Source: Acidovorax sp. CCYZU-2555 (GTDB taxonomy: Bacteria; Pseudomonadota; Gammaproteobacteria; Burkholderiales; Burkholderiaceae_C). Taken from it: a stretch of DNA of 32,663 nucleotides. Position numbers and translations under genes: made by a program. Numbering within the stretch: the stretch's first letter is position 1; the number at the start of each line of letters is the position of its first letter. Below the pieces are notes generated by a model. That model was not told the DNA's origin. It saw nothing but the letters and a program-made list of their open reading frames with translations, and searched no databases. Shown here piece by piece: positions 24,679 through 32,154 of this stretch. Location: positions 1 through 32,663 of the forward strand of contig NZ_JAHCDD010000069.1 in NCBI RefSeq assembly GCF_018413525.1. The letters are read 5' to 3'.

Positions 24679-25926
24679 ATGATTCCCTCGACCACTGTCC
24701 CCGCCTCCGCCCCGCCCCTGATTGCCCGGCAGTGCATCGTCAACCACCTGCACCAGGTCGTTGGCTACGAATTGTTCAACCGCTCGCGCGGCGCATCGGT
24801 GCACACCGCCGCCTCCGACGTGCTGCTGGTGTTCACCGCGCTGTCGCATGTGGGCACCGAAGACATCGTCGGCACCAAGCTGCTGTTCGTCAACTGCACG
24901 CATGAAAGCCTCGCGGGCGGTCATCTCGACCTGCTGAACCCGGCGCAGATGGTGCTCGAGATTCCACCGCTGGGCCATGCGGCCAGCGAGGAAGTGACCG
25001 CGCGCCTGCCAATACTTGCCGAGCTGCGCGCCCAGGGCTTTCGCCTGGCGTTCGGCCACAGCGTGCTCGACTCCGCCTATGCGCCCTGGCTGCAGTTGGC
25101 CGACTACATCAAGCTCGACCTGTCGGCATTGGCGCTGGACCAGCTCGCGGTACTGATCCAGTACGCGCGCCGCCACACCCAGGCGCAGCTGATTGCCGAG
25201 AAAGTCGAAACCCAGCAGCACTACGAGACCGCGAGCCGCCATGGCGTGGAACTGTTCCAGGGCTATCTGTTCGCGCGCCCGGCCGAAGTCCACACCCAGC
25301 TGCTGCCGCCCGCCCAGGCCCACATCATCGAGCTGATCAACCTGCTGCGCACCCAGGCCACGACCGAAGCCATCGAAGAAGTGCTGAAGAAAGACGCGGG
25401 ACTGGCGTTCAACCTGATGCGGCTGATCAATTCGGCGGGCTTCGGCCTGCGCCGCGAAGTCAACTCCTTCCGCGAAGCCGTGATGATTCTCGGTCTGCGC
25501 AAACTGTTTCGCTGGGCCGCTCTGCTGTTCACGGCGACGCGCGACGGCGGCCCGCCGCCCGCCATCTGCCAGACGGCCGTGGTGCGCGGACGTCTCATGG
25601 AACTGCTGGCACTCGAGGCGGACATGGGCGTGGAGATGGCCGACCAGGCCTTCGTGACCGGCCTGTTCTCGCTGCTCGACTCCATGCTGCCGCTGCAGCT
25701 GGCGCCGGCGCTGGCGCTGATCAACGTGCCCGACGCCGTATCGGCAGCGCTGCTGCGCGACGAAGGCCCGCTGGCCATGCTGCTGACGCTGGCCAAGGCC
25801 TGCGAGTCAAGCGACGACGAAGCCTTTGACCAGGCCGCGCGCAGTCTTGAACTCAACAGCACGCAAATCAACGGCGCGCACCTGCAGGCCCTGGCCTGGA
25901 CCGATCATCTGACCGATCCGCTGTGA
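24679..25926 (+). CDS. EAL-HDOD signalling protein, first of a tandem pair
   Basis: This 415-residue protein has an N-terminal EAL-type domain (about 14-205) and a C-terminal HDOD domain (about 215-400). In the EAL part, Glu31 stands in GYELFNR (motif ELF rather than EAL). The Asn of VNCT, the Glu of LEIPP, the Asp of IKLDL and the Gln of ELFQGY are kept, but the DDFGTG loop needed for metal and c-di-GMP cleavage is replaced by AFGHSVLDS. It is therefore probably a non-catalytic binder or scaffold. HDOD domains act in output from signalling pathways. A TTG nine bases upstream is in frame; the ATG is chosen. It is followed by a paralogue 53 bp downstream. Confidence 0.88.
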   Translation: MIPSTTVPASAPPLIARQCIVNHLHQVVGYELFNRSRGASVHTAASDVLLVFTALSHVGTEDIVGTKLLFVNCTHESLAGGHLDLLNPAQMVLEIPPLGHAASEEVTARLPILAELRAQGFRLAFGHSVLDSAYAPWLQLADYIKLDLSALALDQLAVLIQYARRHTQAQLIAEKVETQQHYETASRHGVELFQGYLFARPAEVHTQLLPPAQAHIIELINLLRTQATTEAIEEVLKKDAGLAFNLMRLINSAGFGLRREVNSFREAVMILGLRKLFRWAALLFTATRDGGPPPAICQTAVVRGRLMELLALEADMGVEMADQAFVTGLFSLLDSMLPLQLAPALALINVPDAVSAALLRDEGPLAMLLTLAKACESSDDEAFDQAARSLELNSTQINGAHLQALAWTDHLTDPL

Positions 25927-25957
25927 CATCCTCGCCCTGCATGAATGCGGCGCAATG

Positions 25958-25976
25958 AACTTGCCCGCATAATCAA
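25958..25976 (+). promoter_or_regulatory. AACTTG-N7-AATCAA element at the start of second EAL-HDOD gene
   Basis: AACTTG-cccgcat-AATCAA ends 3 bp before the ATG at 25980 and contains a -10-like CATAAT (25968-25973). It matches the element before the first paralogue. No Shine-Dalgarno sequence is present, so an mRNA starting at the ATG (leaderless) is possible. A convincing -35 is not seen. Confidence 0.4.
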
Positions 25977-25979
25977 ACG

Positions 25980-27257
25980 ATGAGTTTCATTGCCCCCGGT
26001 GCCCATGCCTCGCCCACCTTGCCCCAAGGTGTCGATGACGACAATCTGGCCGTGATCGCGCGCCAGGCCATCGTGAACGAGAAAAGCGAGGTCTATGGTT
26101 ACGAATTGTTCGACCGCTCGACCGCGCGCGACGCCCATACCGCCGCCAGCGATGCCGCGCTGCTGTTCAATGCCTTGTCATATGCGGGCGCCGAAGCGCT
26201 GGTCGGACAGAAAGCAGTTTTCATCAACTGCACGCAGGAAAGCCTGGCCGGCGGCCACCTCGAACTGATCCACCCCGACAAGGTGGTGCTCGAAGTGCCC
26301 ACGCTCGACGAAGGTGCGACCCAGGCCGAGATCGAAGCCCGGCTCAGCATCTTCACGGCATTGCGCGAACGCGGCTTTCGCCTGGCGTTCAACCAGAACC
26401 TGCTGCGCCGCGCGTATGCAAGCTGGCTGCCGATGGCGTCTTTCGTCAAGCTCGACCTGCAATCGTTCGCGCTCAAGGACGCGCAATCGCTGGTGAATTT
26501 TGCGCGCACGTATACCAACGCCAAGATCGTCGCCGAAAAAGTCGAGACCGCCGAACAGTTCGAGCACATGCGCGAACTCGGCGTGCACTATTTCCAGGGC
26601 TACTGGTTTGCCAAACCCGATCTGGTGCGCGCCCAGACCATACGCCCCTCGCAGGCCACCATCCTGCAGCTCATCAACCTGTTGCGCAAACAGGCGGGCA
26701 CGGCCGAGATCGAAGACCTGCTGAAGAAGGACCCGACGCTGTCCTTCAATCTGCTGCGCTTCATCAACTCCTCGGGCTTCGGGCTGTCGTGCGAAATCAC
26801 CTCGTTCCGCCATGCGGTGATGATCCTGGGCCTCAAGAAGCTGTTCCGCTGGGCCGCGCTGCTGATGACCACCTCGCGCAGCGGCGGCTCGTCGCCCGCC
26901 GTGGGCCAGACGGCCGTGGTGCGCGGGCGGCTGATGGAACTGCTCACGGCAGAACTGCTGCCGCCCGAGGAATCCGACAATGCGTTTGTTGTCGGCGTGT
27001 TCTCGCTGCTCGACGTGATGCTGGGCGTGCCGCTGGCCAAGGCGCTGGAATCAGTGGCCCTGCCCCAGCCCGTGGTCGATGCGCTGCTGCACGGCACGGG
27101 CGTGTTCGCGCCCTTCCTGGAACTGACCAAGGCCTGTGAAAGCGGCGACGACGCGACATTCGCGCGCAACGCCAATGCCTTGCACCTGACCAATCATCAG
27201 GTCAACTGGGCCCACCTGCAGGCGCTGACCTGGGCGGAAAGCCTGGATTCCGAATAA
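25980..27257 (+). CDS. EAL-HDOD signalling protein, second of a tandem pair
   Basis: This 425-residue paralogue has the same layout as the preceding gene: EAL-type domain about residues 25-215 and HDOD about 225-415. The two align along their whole length, with near-identical blocks such as AVMILGLxKLFRWAALL and QTAVVRGRLMELL, so they arose by tandem duplication. The EAL Glu is E42 (GYELFDR). The catalytic loop is again lost (AFNQNLLRR in place of DDFGTG), while Asn (INCT), Asp (VKLDL) and Gln (YFQGYWFAKP) remain. It is likely non-catalytic, perhaps binding c-di-GMP or a partner. It ends at a strong bidirectional terminator. Confidence 0.9.
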   Translation: MSFIAPGAHASPTLPQGVDDDNLAVIARQAIVNEKSEVYGYELFDRSTARDAHTAASDAALLFNALSYAGAEALVGQKAVFINCTQESLAGGHLELIHPDKVVLEVPTLDEGATQAEIEARLSIFTALRERGFRLAFNQNLLRRAYASWLPMASFVKLDLQSFALKDAQSLVNFARTYTNAKIVAEKVETAEQFEHMRELGVHYFQGYWFAKPDLVRAQTIRPSQATILQLINLLRKQAGTAEIEDLLKKDPTLSFNLLRFINSSGFGLSCEITSFRHAVMILGLKKLFRWAALLMTTSRSGGSSPAVGQTAVVRGRLMELLTAELLPPEESDNAFVVGVFSLLDVMLGVPLAKALESVALPQPVVDALLHGTGVFAPFLELTKACESGDDATFARNANALHLTNHQVNWAHLQALTWAESLDSE

Positions 27258-27276
27258 ACGCCGCTGCGCGCGGCCC

Positions 27277-27314
27277 AAAAAAAGCCGGCAGTCCGCGAGG
27301 ACCGCCGGCTTTTT
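27277..27314. terminator. Bidirectional intrinsic terminator between EAL-HDOD and Bug genes
   Basis: The stem GCCGGC-A-GTCC (27284-27294) pairs with GGAC-C-GCCGGC (27299-27309) around a GCGA loop. It is flanked by seven A residues on the left and TTTTT on the right. It serves both the plus-strand EAL-HDOD gene and the minus-strand Bug gene ending at 27332. Confidence 0.92.
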
Positions 27315-27331
27315 GCATCAGGCGCGCAAAC

Positions 27332-28312
27332 TCAATCGAGCTTGATGTTTGCCGCGCGGATGATGCGCGCATTGGCTTGCGACTCTTCGGCGATCTGGCG
27401 CGCGAACTCGGCGGCCTTGCCGCCCGTGGACACATTGTCGGTCGCGGCCAGCTTGGCCTGCAGATCGGGGTTGGCCAGCGCCTTGTTGATTTCGGTGTTG
27501 AGCCGCTCGACGATGGCCGCAGGCGTGCCGGCCGGCGCGAACACGCCGAACAGCGACGACAGGTTGGCCGAGGCATAACCCAGCTCGCCCAGCGTGGGCA
27601 CATTGGGCAGCGATGCGAGCCGCTTGGGCGCGCCCACGGCCAGCGGGTGGAACGAACCCGCCTTGATATGCTGCAGCACCGCGGGGCCGGCATTCGTCGA
27701 CAGCACTTCGAACTGCGCGCTCAGTCCGTCATTGAGCTGCTGGCCACCGCCCTTGTAAGGGATGTGCGTGATTTCGGCCTTGGCCGAGTAGGCGATCTGC
27801 TCCAGCATGATATGGCCCAGCGACGCGAGGCCGGCCGTGGCCCAGCGAATGCTGCCCGGCTCCTTCTTGGCCTGGGTGATCAGCTGGCCGAAATCCTTGG
27901 CGGTGCTGCGCTTGGTCGCGAGCAGCAGCACGGGCGAGTACATCACGCTGGCCACGGGCACCAGATCCTTGGCGGGATCGAAAGGCAGCTTGCCCAGGTG
28001 GGGGCTCAGCGCCAGCGGGCTGATGGCCGAGAAACCCAGCGTATAGCCGTCGGGCTGGGCCTTGGCGACCTGGTCCAGGCCGATCGCACCGCCGGCACCG
28101 GCCTTGTTCTCGACCACGATGGGCTGACCCAGCTGCGCCGTGAGCTTGTCGCCCAGCGCACGCGCGACCACGTCGCTGACGCCGCCTGCGGGATAGGACA
28201 CCACCACGCGGATGGGACGTGCAGGCCAGGACTGGGGCTGGGCCCAGGCCACCATGGGCAACACGGCCAGCGCACCGGCGGCGAGCCAGCTGCGACGCAA
28301 AGAATCTGTCAT
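27332..28312 (-). CDS. Bug/TctC-family periplasmic solute-binding receptor
   Basis: This 326-residue protein has an export signal with two Arg (SLRRSWLAAGALAVL) and cleavage near AWAQ at about residue 25. The Bug hallmark stretch WPARPIRVVVSYPAGGVSD follows, then PDGYTLGFS and HIPYKGGGQ. It would bind a carboxylate-type ligand in the periplasm. The upstream ATG at 28384 would add 24 residues before the signal, so the ATG at 28312 is chosen, with GGAG close upstream. No transporter membrane genes are adjacent. It is distinct in sequence from the receptors at 14494 and 29480, so it is not a recent copy. Confidence 0.9.
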   Translation of the reverse strand: MTDSLRRSWLAAGALAVLPMVAWAQPQSWPARPIRVVVSYPAGGVSDVVARALGDKLTAQLGQPIVVENKAGAGGAIGLDQVAKAQPDGYTLGFSAISPLALSPHLGKLPFDPAKDLVPVASVMYSPVLLLATKRSTAKDFGQLITQAKKEPGSIRWATAGLASLGHIMLEQIAYSAKAEITHIPYKGGGQQLNDGLSAQFEVLSTNAGPAVLQHIKAGSFHPLAVGAPKRLASLPNVPTLGELGYASANLSSLFGVFAPAGTPAAIVERLNTEINKALANPDLQAKLAATDNVSTGGKAAEFARQIAEESQANARIIRAANIKLD

Positions 28313-28389
28313 GACCACTCCGAAATCAAGATGTATGGGGAGGCACGCGGCCCGGACAGGCCGGTCGCGGCGCAAGGCCTGCATTTTGC

Positions 28390-28414
28390 CTTAGGCTGCG
28401 TAAGCAACACTTAC
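28390..28414 (-). promoter_or_regulatory. Overlapping dyads upstream of Bug gene ending at 27332
   Basis: CTTAGG-N5-TAAG (28390-28404) overlaps GTAAG-N5-CTTAC (28400-28414), so three half-sites follow each other. They lie 78-102 bp before the start codon in the 147-bp gap after xerD. The first matches the 15-bp element CTTAGG-N5-TAAG upstream of the Bug gene at 29480. Confidence 0.38.
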
Positions 28415-28459
28415 CGCTGTCATAAAACCGCAACGAGAACCATCCATTGAAACCCTGAG

Positions 28460-29395
28460 CTATCCCCGCGGATGGTGTTCGGCATGCAGGTTCTTGAGGC
28501 GTTCGCGCGCCACATGGGTGTAGATGGTCGTGGTCGAGATGTCGACATGGCCCAGCAGCATCTGCACCACGCGCAGATCGGCGCCGTGGTTGAGCAGATG
28601 GGTGGCGAACGCATGGCGCAGCGTGTGCGGCGACAGTGGCGCGGTGATGCCCGCCTGCTGCGCGTACTTCTTCACCAGCAGCCAGAACATCACGCGCGAC
28701 ATGCCGCTGCCGCGCTGGGTCACGAACAGGTCGTCGCTGTGCTGGCCGCCCAGAATGGACTGGCGCCCTTCCTGCAGAAAGCGCTGCAGCCACCAGGCGG
28801 CCTCGTCGCCGAACGGCACCAGGCGCTCGCGCTGGCCCTTGCCCGTGACGCGCACCACGCCCGCGCGCAGATCCACCTGATGGCCCTGCAAGCCCACCAG
28901 CTCGCTCACACGCAGGCCGCTCGCATACATCAGCTCGAGCATGCTGCGATCGCGCAGGCCCAGCGGGGTGGCGGCATCGGGCGCGTTGAGCAGCGCTTCG
29001 ACCTGGGCTTGCGTCAGCGTGTGCGGCAGGCGCGGCGGCTGGCGCGCGGCCAGCAGGCGCACCGTGGGGTCGCAGGCCACGCGCTTCTCGCGCAGTGCCC
29101 AGTGGAAATAGCGCCGCAGCACGGTCAGGCGGCGGTTGGCGCTGGTCGCCTTCGACTGCTCGACGCGCGCCGCGAAATAGGCCTGCAGCTGCGCTTCCTG
29201 CGTGGCGTCCAGCGCCAGCGGCTCGCCCAACTGCGCCAGCCACTGGGCATAGAGTGTGAGGTCGCGCCGGTACGCGGCCAGCGTATTGCGCGACAGGCCG
29301 TCCTCGAGAAACAGCGCATCGACAAAGGCATCGATGGCGGCCTGGCTTTCCGGCAGCGCGGGCGGCGGATTTGATGGGGACATGGGAGTCGGCAT
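28460..29395 (-). CDS. xerD: Site-specific tyrosine recombinase XerD
   Basis: This 311-residue recombinase works with XerC to resolve chromosome dimers at dif. The N-terminal SAM-like core-binding domain spans about 17-105 (LSRNTLAAYRRDL) and the catalytic domain about 125-305. The complete active set is visible: Arg162 (GLRVSEL), Lys186 (TGKGQRER), His257 and Arg260 (SPHTLRHAFA), His283 (LGHVDISTT) and the nucleophile Tyr292 (IYTHV). The spacing matches Escherichia coli XerD with about 13-14 extra N-terminal residues. It stands alone with no dif or mobile element beside it, so it is the housekeeping enzyme rather than an integrase. An ATG at 29383 is an alternative start. Confidence 0.94.
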   Translation of the reverse strand: MPTPMSPSNPPPALPESQAAIDAFVDALFLEDGLSRNTLAAYRRDLTLYAQWLAQLGEPLALDATQEAQLQAYFAARVEQSKATSANRRLTVLRRYFHWALREKRVACDPTVRLLAARQPPRLPHTLTQAQVEALLNAPDAATPLGLRDRSMLELMYASGLRVSELVGLQGHQVDLRAGVVRVTGKGQRERLVPFGDEAAWWLQRFLQEGRQSILGGQHSDDLFVTQRGSGMSRVMFWLLVKKYAQQAGITAPLSPHTLRHAFATHLLNHGADLRVVQMLLGHVDISTTTIYTHVARERLKNLHAEHHPRG

Positions 29396-29425
29396 GGGCC
29401 AAGCCTACACCGGATGGCCGCCATG

Positions 29426-29457
29426 AAAAAACCCGCAGCGCGGACGCTGCGGGTTTT
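29426..29457 (-). terminator. Intrinsic terminator of the Bug gene ending at 29480
   Basis: A perfect 9-bp stem CCCGCAGCG (29432-29440) / CGCTGCGGG (29445-29453) with a 4-base loop has six A residues on the left, which become a T-run on the minus strand, and TTTT on the right. It is placed right after the minus-strand Bug gene and before xerD, so xerD needs its own promoter. Confidence 0.9.
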
Positions 29458-29479
29458 CGGGTGTCGCAGGAGCGCAGGC

Positions 29480-30445
29480 TTATTCCAGCGTCAGCTTCTG
29501 CTTGACGACCACTTCCTTGTAGACGGCCAGTTCGTTCTTGAGTTCGGCGGCGAACTCTTCGGGCGAATTGGCGACGACCAGCGAGCCGGTGTCTTCGATG
29601 CGCTTGCGCACGGCGGGATCCTGCAGCACCTTGCGCGTCGCGGCGTTGATCTTGTCGACCAGTTCCTTGGGCATGTTCTTGGGACCCAGGATGCCGTAGA
29701 ACGCCATGCGGTTGACCTGCTCGAGGCCGACTTCCTTGAAGGTCGGCACGTCAGGCAGAACGGCCAGGCGCTGGGGAGCGGCCACGGCGATCGCGATCAG
29801 GCGCTTGTCCTTGATGAACGGCAGGGCCGAAGGCAGGTTGTCGAGCACCATGGGGATCTGACCGGCAACGGCGTCATTGAGCGCCGGGCCCGCGCCGCGG
29901 TAGGGCACGTGGACCATGTCGATCTGCGTCAGGCTCTTGTACAGCTCCATCAGCATGTGCTGCACGCCGCCCGTGCCCGACGAACCGTACGAGTACTTGC
30001 CGGGGTTCTTCTTCAGGTAGGCCTCGAACGACTTGTAGTCCGTTGCCGGGAACTTGGGGTTCACCGCGATCACATTGGGCGTGGCCGCAATGTTGATGAT
30101 GGGCGTGAAGTCCTTGATCGGGTCGTAAGGCGTCTTGGGGTTGATGGCCGGGTTGGTGGCCATGCTCGACAGCGTGGCGATACCCAGGTTGTAGCCATCG
30201 GGCTTCTGACGCGCGGTCTCGAGCGCACCGATCGCACCGCCGCCACCGCCGCGGTTATCGACCACGACGACCTGGCCCAGTTCCTTGCCCAGGGGGTCGG
30301 CAATCACGCGCGCAATGATGTCGGTGGTGCCGCCGGCCGCAAAGGGAACCAGCAGTTTGATGGGCTTCGTTGGATAGGCCTGGGCCATGACAACCGAACT
30401 CGCGAGTGCCAGGGTAAGGCCGAGCCAGCGATTGCGTTGAGACAT
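29480..30445 (-). CDS. Bug/TctC-family periplasmic solute-binding receptor
   Basis: This 321-residue receptor has a signal peptide (hydrophobic run about 8-21, cleavage near VMAQA). The hallmark YPTKPIKLLVPFAAGGTTD follows, then PDGYNLGIA and HVPYRGAGPA. The expected ligand is a carboxylate. A GTG nine bases upstream (30454) is in frame but lies within the probable ribosome binding site AAGGTGA, so the ATG at 30445 is chosen. It is a single gene with its own terminator, located between queG and xerD, with no membrane partner genes. Confidence 0.91.
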   Translation of the reverse strand: MSQRNRWLGLTLALASSVVMAQAYPTKPIKLLVPFAAGGTTDIIARVIADPLGKELGQVVVVDNRGGGGGAIGALETARQKPDGYNLGIATLSSMATNPAINPKTPYDPIKDFTPIINIAATPNVIAVNPKFPATDYKSFEAYLKKNPGKYSYGSSGTGGVQHMLMELYKSLTQIDMVHVPYRGAGPALNDAVAGQIPMVLDNLPSALPFIKDKRLIAIAVAAPQRLAVLPDVPTFKEVGLEQVNRMAFYGILGPKNMPKELVDKINAATRKVLQDPAVRKRIEDTGSLVVANSPEEFAAELKNELAVYKEVVVKQKLTLE

Positions 30446-30471
30446 AAAAGTCACCTTTTAGGGTTTTTAGA

Positions 30472-30486
30472 CTTAGGAATGCTAAG
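30472..30486 (-). promoter_or_regulatory. CTTAG-N5-CTAAG dyad upstream of Bug gene
   Basis: A perfect 5-bp dyad, CTTAG-gaatg-CTAAG, lies 27-41 bp before the ATG in the 110-bp gap after queG, a position suitable for an operator near the promoter. It shares CTTAGG-N5-TAAG with the element at 28390. A second weaker dyad, CACT-N8-AGTG, lies at 30519-30534. Confidence 0.4.
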
Positions 30487-30555
30487 CGTTGGACCCCGTT
30501 CGGCAAAGCGCCTGCAGGCACTAATTCATGAGTGTTTACCCTAGGATTTGCACCA

Positions 30556-31647
30556 CTAGCGTGCGAGGGCGCTTTCCACCTGGCGTTGTGCAAGTGCCCA
30601 CTGCACATGCTCGCGCACCAGCTCATGGGGGTGCTCGCTGCGGCTGAGCAAGGCCTGCTGCGCGGCGCTGTCGCCGGTCTCGCGCCAGGCGTTGCCCAGC
30701 GCCACGGCGATGTTGCGCAGCCAGCGCAGATGGCCTATGCGCCGGATCGGGCTGCCTTCGGTGCAGCGCAGAAAAGTCGCTTCGTCCCAGGCGAACAGCT
30801 GCACCAATTGGGCGCCTACCAGTCCGGCGCGCGCATCAAAATCGGGCAGGCTGCTGCGCTGGGCGAACTTGTTCCAGGGGCAGGCAAGCTGGCAATCGTC
30901 GCAGCCGTAGATGCGGTTGCCCATGGCCGGGCGCAGCGCTTCGGGAATCGCGCCCGCGTGTTCTATCGTCAGATAGGAAATGCAGCGCCGCGCATCGACA
31001 CGCTGGGGCGCGACGATGGCGCCCGTGGGACAGGCATCGCTGCAGGCCTGGCAGCTGCCGCAGTGGGCGGTCACCGGCTCCGTGGGTTCGAGCGCCAGAT
31101 CGACATAGATCTCGCCCAGAAAGAACATCGAGCCGGCTTCGCGGTTGAGCACCAGCGTGTGCTTGCCGCGCCAGCCCTGGCCGCTGCGCCGCGCGAGTTC
31201 GGCTTCGAGCACGGGCGCGGAGTCGGTGAACACGCGGTGACCGAACGGGCCGACTTCGGCGGCGATCAGATCGCAAAGCTTTTGCAGACGCGCGCGCAAC
31301 ACCTTGTGATAATCACGTCCACGGGCATAGACGGAAACGATGGCTTCGCCCGGACGTTCGAGCCGCGACCATTCGACCGCCTGCCAATCCGGGGGGGTAT
31401 CGCGCGGCAGATAGTCCATGCGCACCGTGATCACGCTCACGGTGCCGGGCACGAGTTCGGCCGGGCGCGCACGCTTGAGGCCATGGGCCTGCATGTAATT
31501 CATGTCGCCATGGAACCCTTGGGCCAGCCATTGGATCAACCCAGCTTCGGATGAGGACAAATCCACGCCCGCGACCCCGATTTGGGAAAATCCCAGCCCG
31601 CGGGCCCAGCCTTGCATCAAAGGAAAGAGTTGACTGCTGCACACCAT
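30556..31647 (-). CDS. queG: Epoxyqueuosine reductase
   Basis: This 363-residue cobalamin-dependent iron-sulfur enzyme catalyses the last step of queuosine synthesis in tRNA, reducing epoxyqueuosine. The catalytic Asp is D142 in FTDSAPVLE. Two [4Fe-4S] clusters are supplied by Cys196, 199, 202 and 206 (CGSCQACSDACP) with Cys222, and by Cys249, 252 and 256 (CDDCQLACP). The C-terminus has HEAT-like repeats (RNIAVALGN, HELVREHVQWAL). The frame stays open far upstream, but MVCSSQLFPLMQGWARGLGF at 31647 aligns with the normal N-terminus. This start lies 18 bp inside the divergent tsaE gene if the latter starts at 31630. Confidence 0.94.
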   Translation of the reverse strand: MVCSSQLFPLMQGWARGLGFSQIGVAGVDLSSSEAGLIQWLAQGFHGDMNYMQAHGLKRARPAELVPGTVSVITVRMDYLPRDTPPDWQAVEWSRLERPGEAIVSVYARGRDYHKVLRARLQKLCDLIAAEVGPFGHRVFTDSAPVLEAELARRSGQGWRGKHTLVLNREAGSMFFLGEIYVDLALEPTEPVTAHCGSCQACSDACPTGAIVAPQRVDARRCISYLTIEHAGAIPEALRPAMGNRIYGCDDCQLACPWNKFAQRSSLPDFDARAGLVGAQLVQLFAWDEATFLRCTEGSPIRRIGHLRWLRNIAVALGNAWRETGDSAAQQALLSRSEHPHELVREHVQWALAQRQVESALAR

Positions 31648-32154
31648 ACCCCTGCGATTGTAGGAAGCGAAGAAAACCCCCAGCCGCCGCCGACCCGCGA
31701 GCTGCTGTGGCAGGCCGAGGACGACACGGCGCGCTTCGCCGCGCAGCTCGCGCAATGGCCGGGCCTGCGCAACGCCTACCTGACCTTGCATGGCGATCTG
31801 GGCGCGGGCAAGACCACGCTGGTGCGCCATCTGCTGCGCGCGCTCGGCGTGCAGGGCCGCATCAAGAGCCCGACCTATGCCGTGGTCGAGCCGCATGAAG
31901 TGCCTGGCCTGGCTATCTGGCACTTCGACTTCTACCGCCTCGAAGACCCGCGCGAATGGGAAGACGCAGGTTTTCGCGACATTTTCGCCAGCCCCGGCCT
32001 CAAGCTGGCAGAATGGCCGGAAAAAGCAGCAGCCTTGACGCCGCCTGCAGATATAGCTATCCATATTGAAGCAATCGACGAAACGCGGCGCAGCGTGACG
32101 CTGATGGCCCACACACCTGCCGGCAGCGCGCTGCTTGCACACTGGCCCGAATGA
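31630..32154 (+). CDS. tsaE: tRNA threonylcarbamoyladenosine biosynthesis ATPase TsaE
   Basis: This 174-residue P-loop ATPase is required with TsaB and TsaD to make the t6A modification of tRNAs reading ANN codons. Walker A GDLGAGKTT is at about residues 55-63, followed by IKSPTYAVVE, HFDFYRLEDP and LKLAEWPEKA, all TsaE signatures. There is no ATG near the expected start. TTG at 31630 is chosen because AAGGAAAG (31619-31626) is properly spaced; TTG at 31582 is another in-frame option. The gene stop overlaps the amiC start as ATGA (32151-32154). Confidence 0.93.
   Translation: MTAAHHTPAIVGSEENPQPPPTRELLWQAEDDTARFAAQLAQWPGLRNAYLTLHGDLGAGKTTLVRHLLRALGVQGRIKSPTYAVVEPHEVPGLAIWHFDFYRLEDPREWEDAGFRDIFASPGLKLAEWPEKAAALTPPADIAIHIEAIDETRRSVTLMAHTPAGSALLAHWPE

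Noticed and set aside
28460..29395. Tyrosine recombinase as a sign of a genomic island or integron
   Set aside because: The residue spacing and length match housekeeping XerD, and there are no attachment-site repeats, tRNA gene or mobile genes nearby.
27332..30445. The two neighbouring Bug genes as a recent tandem duplication
   Set aside because: They differ throughout outside the family hallmarks and are separated by xerD and a terminator, so they are old, separate members.
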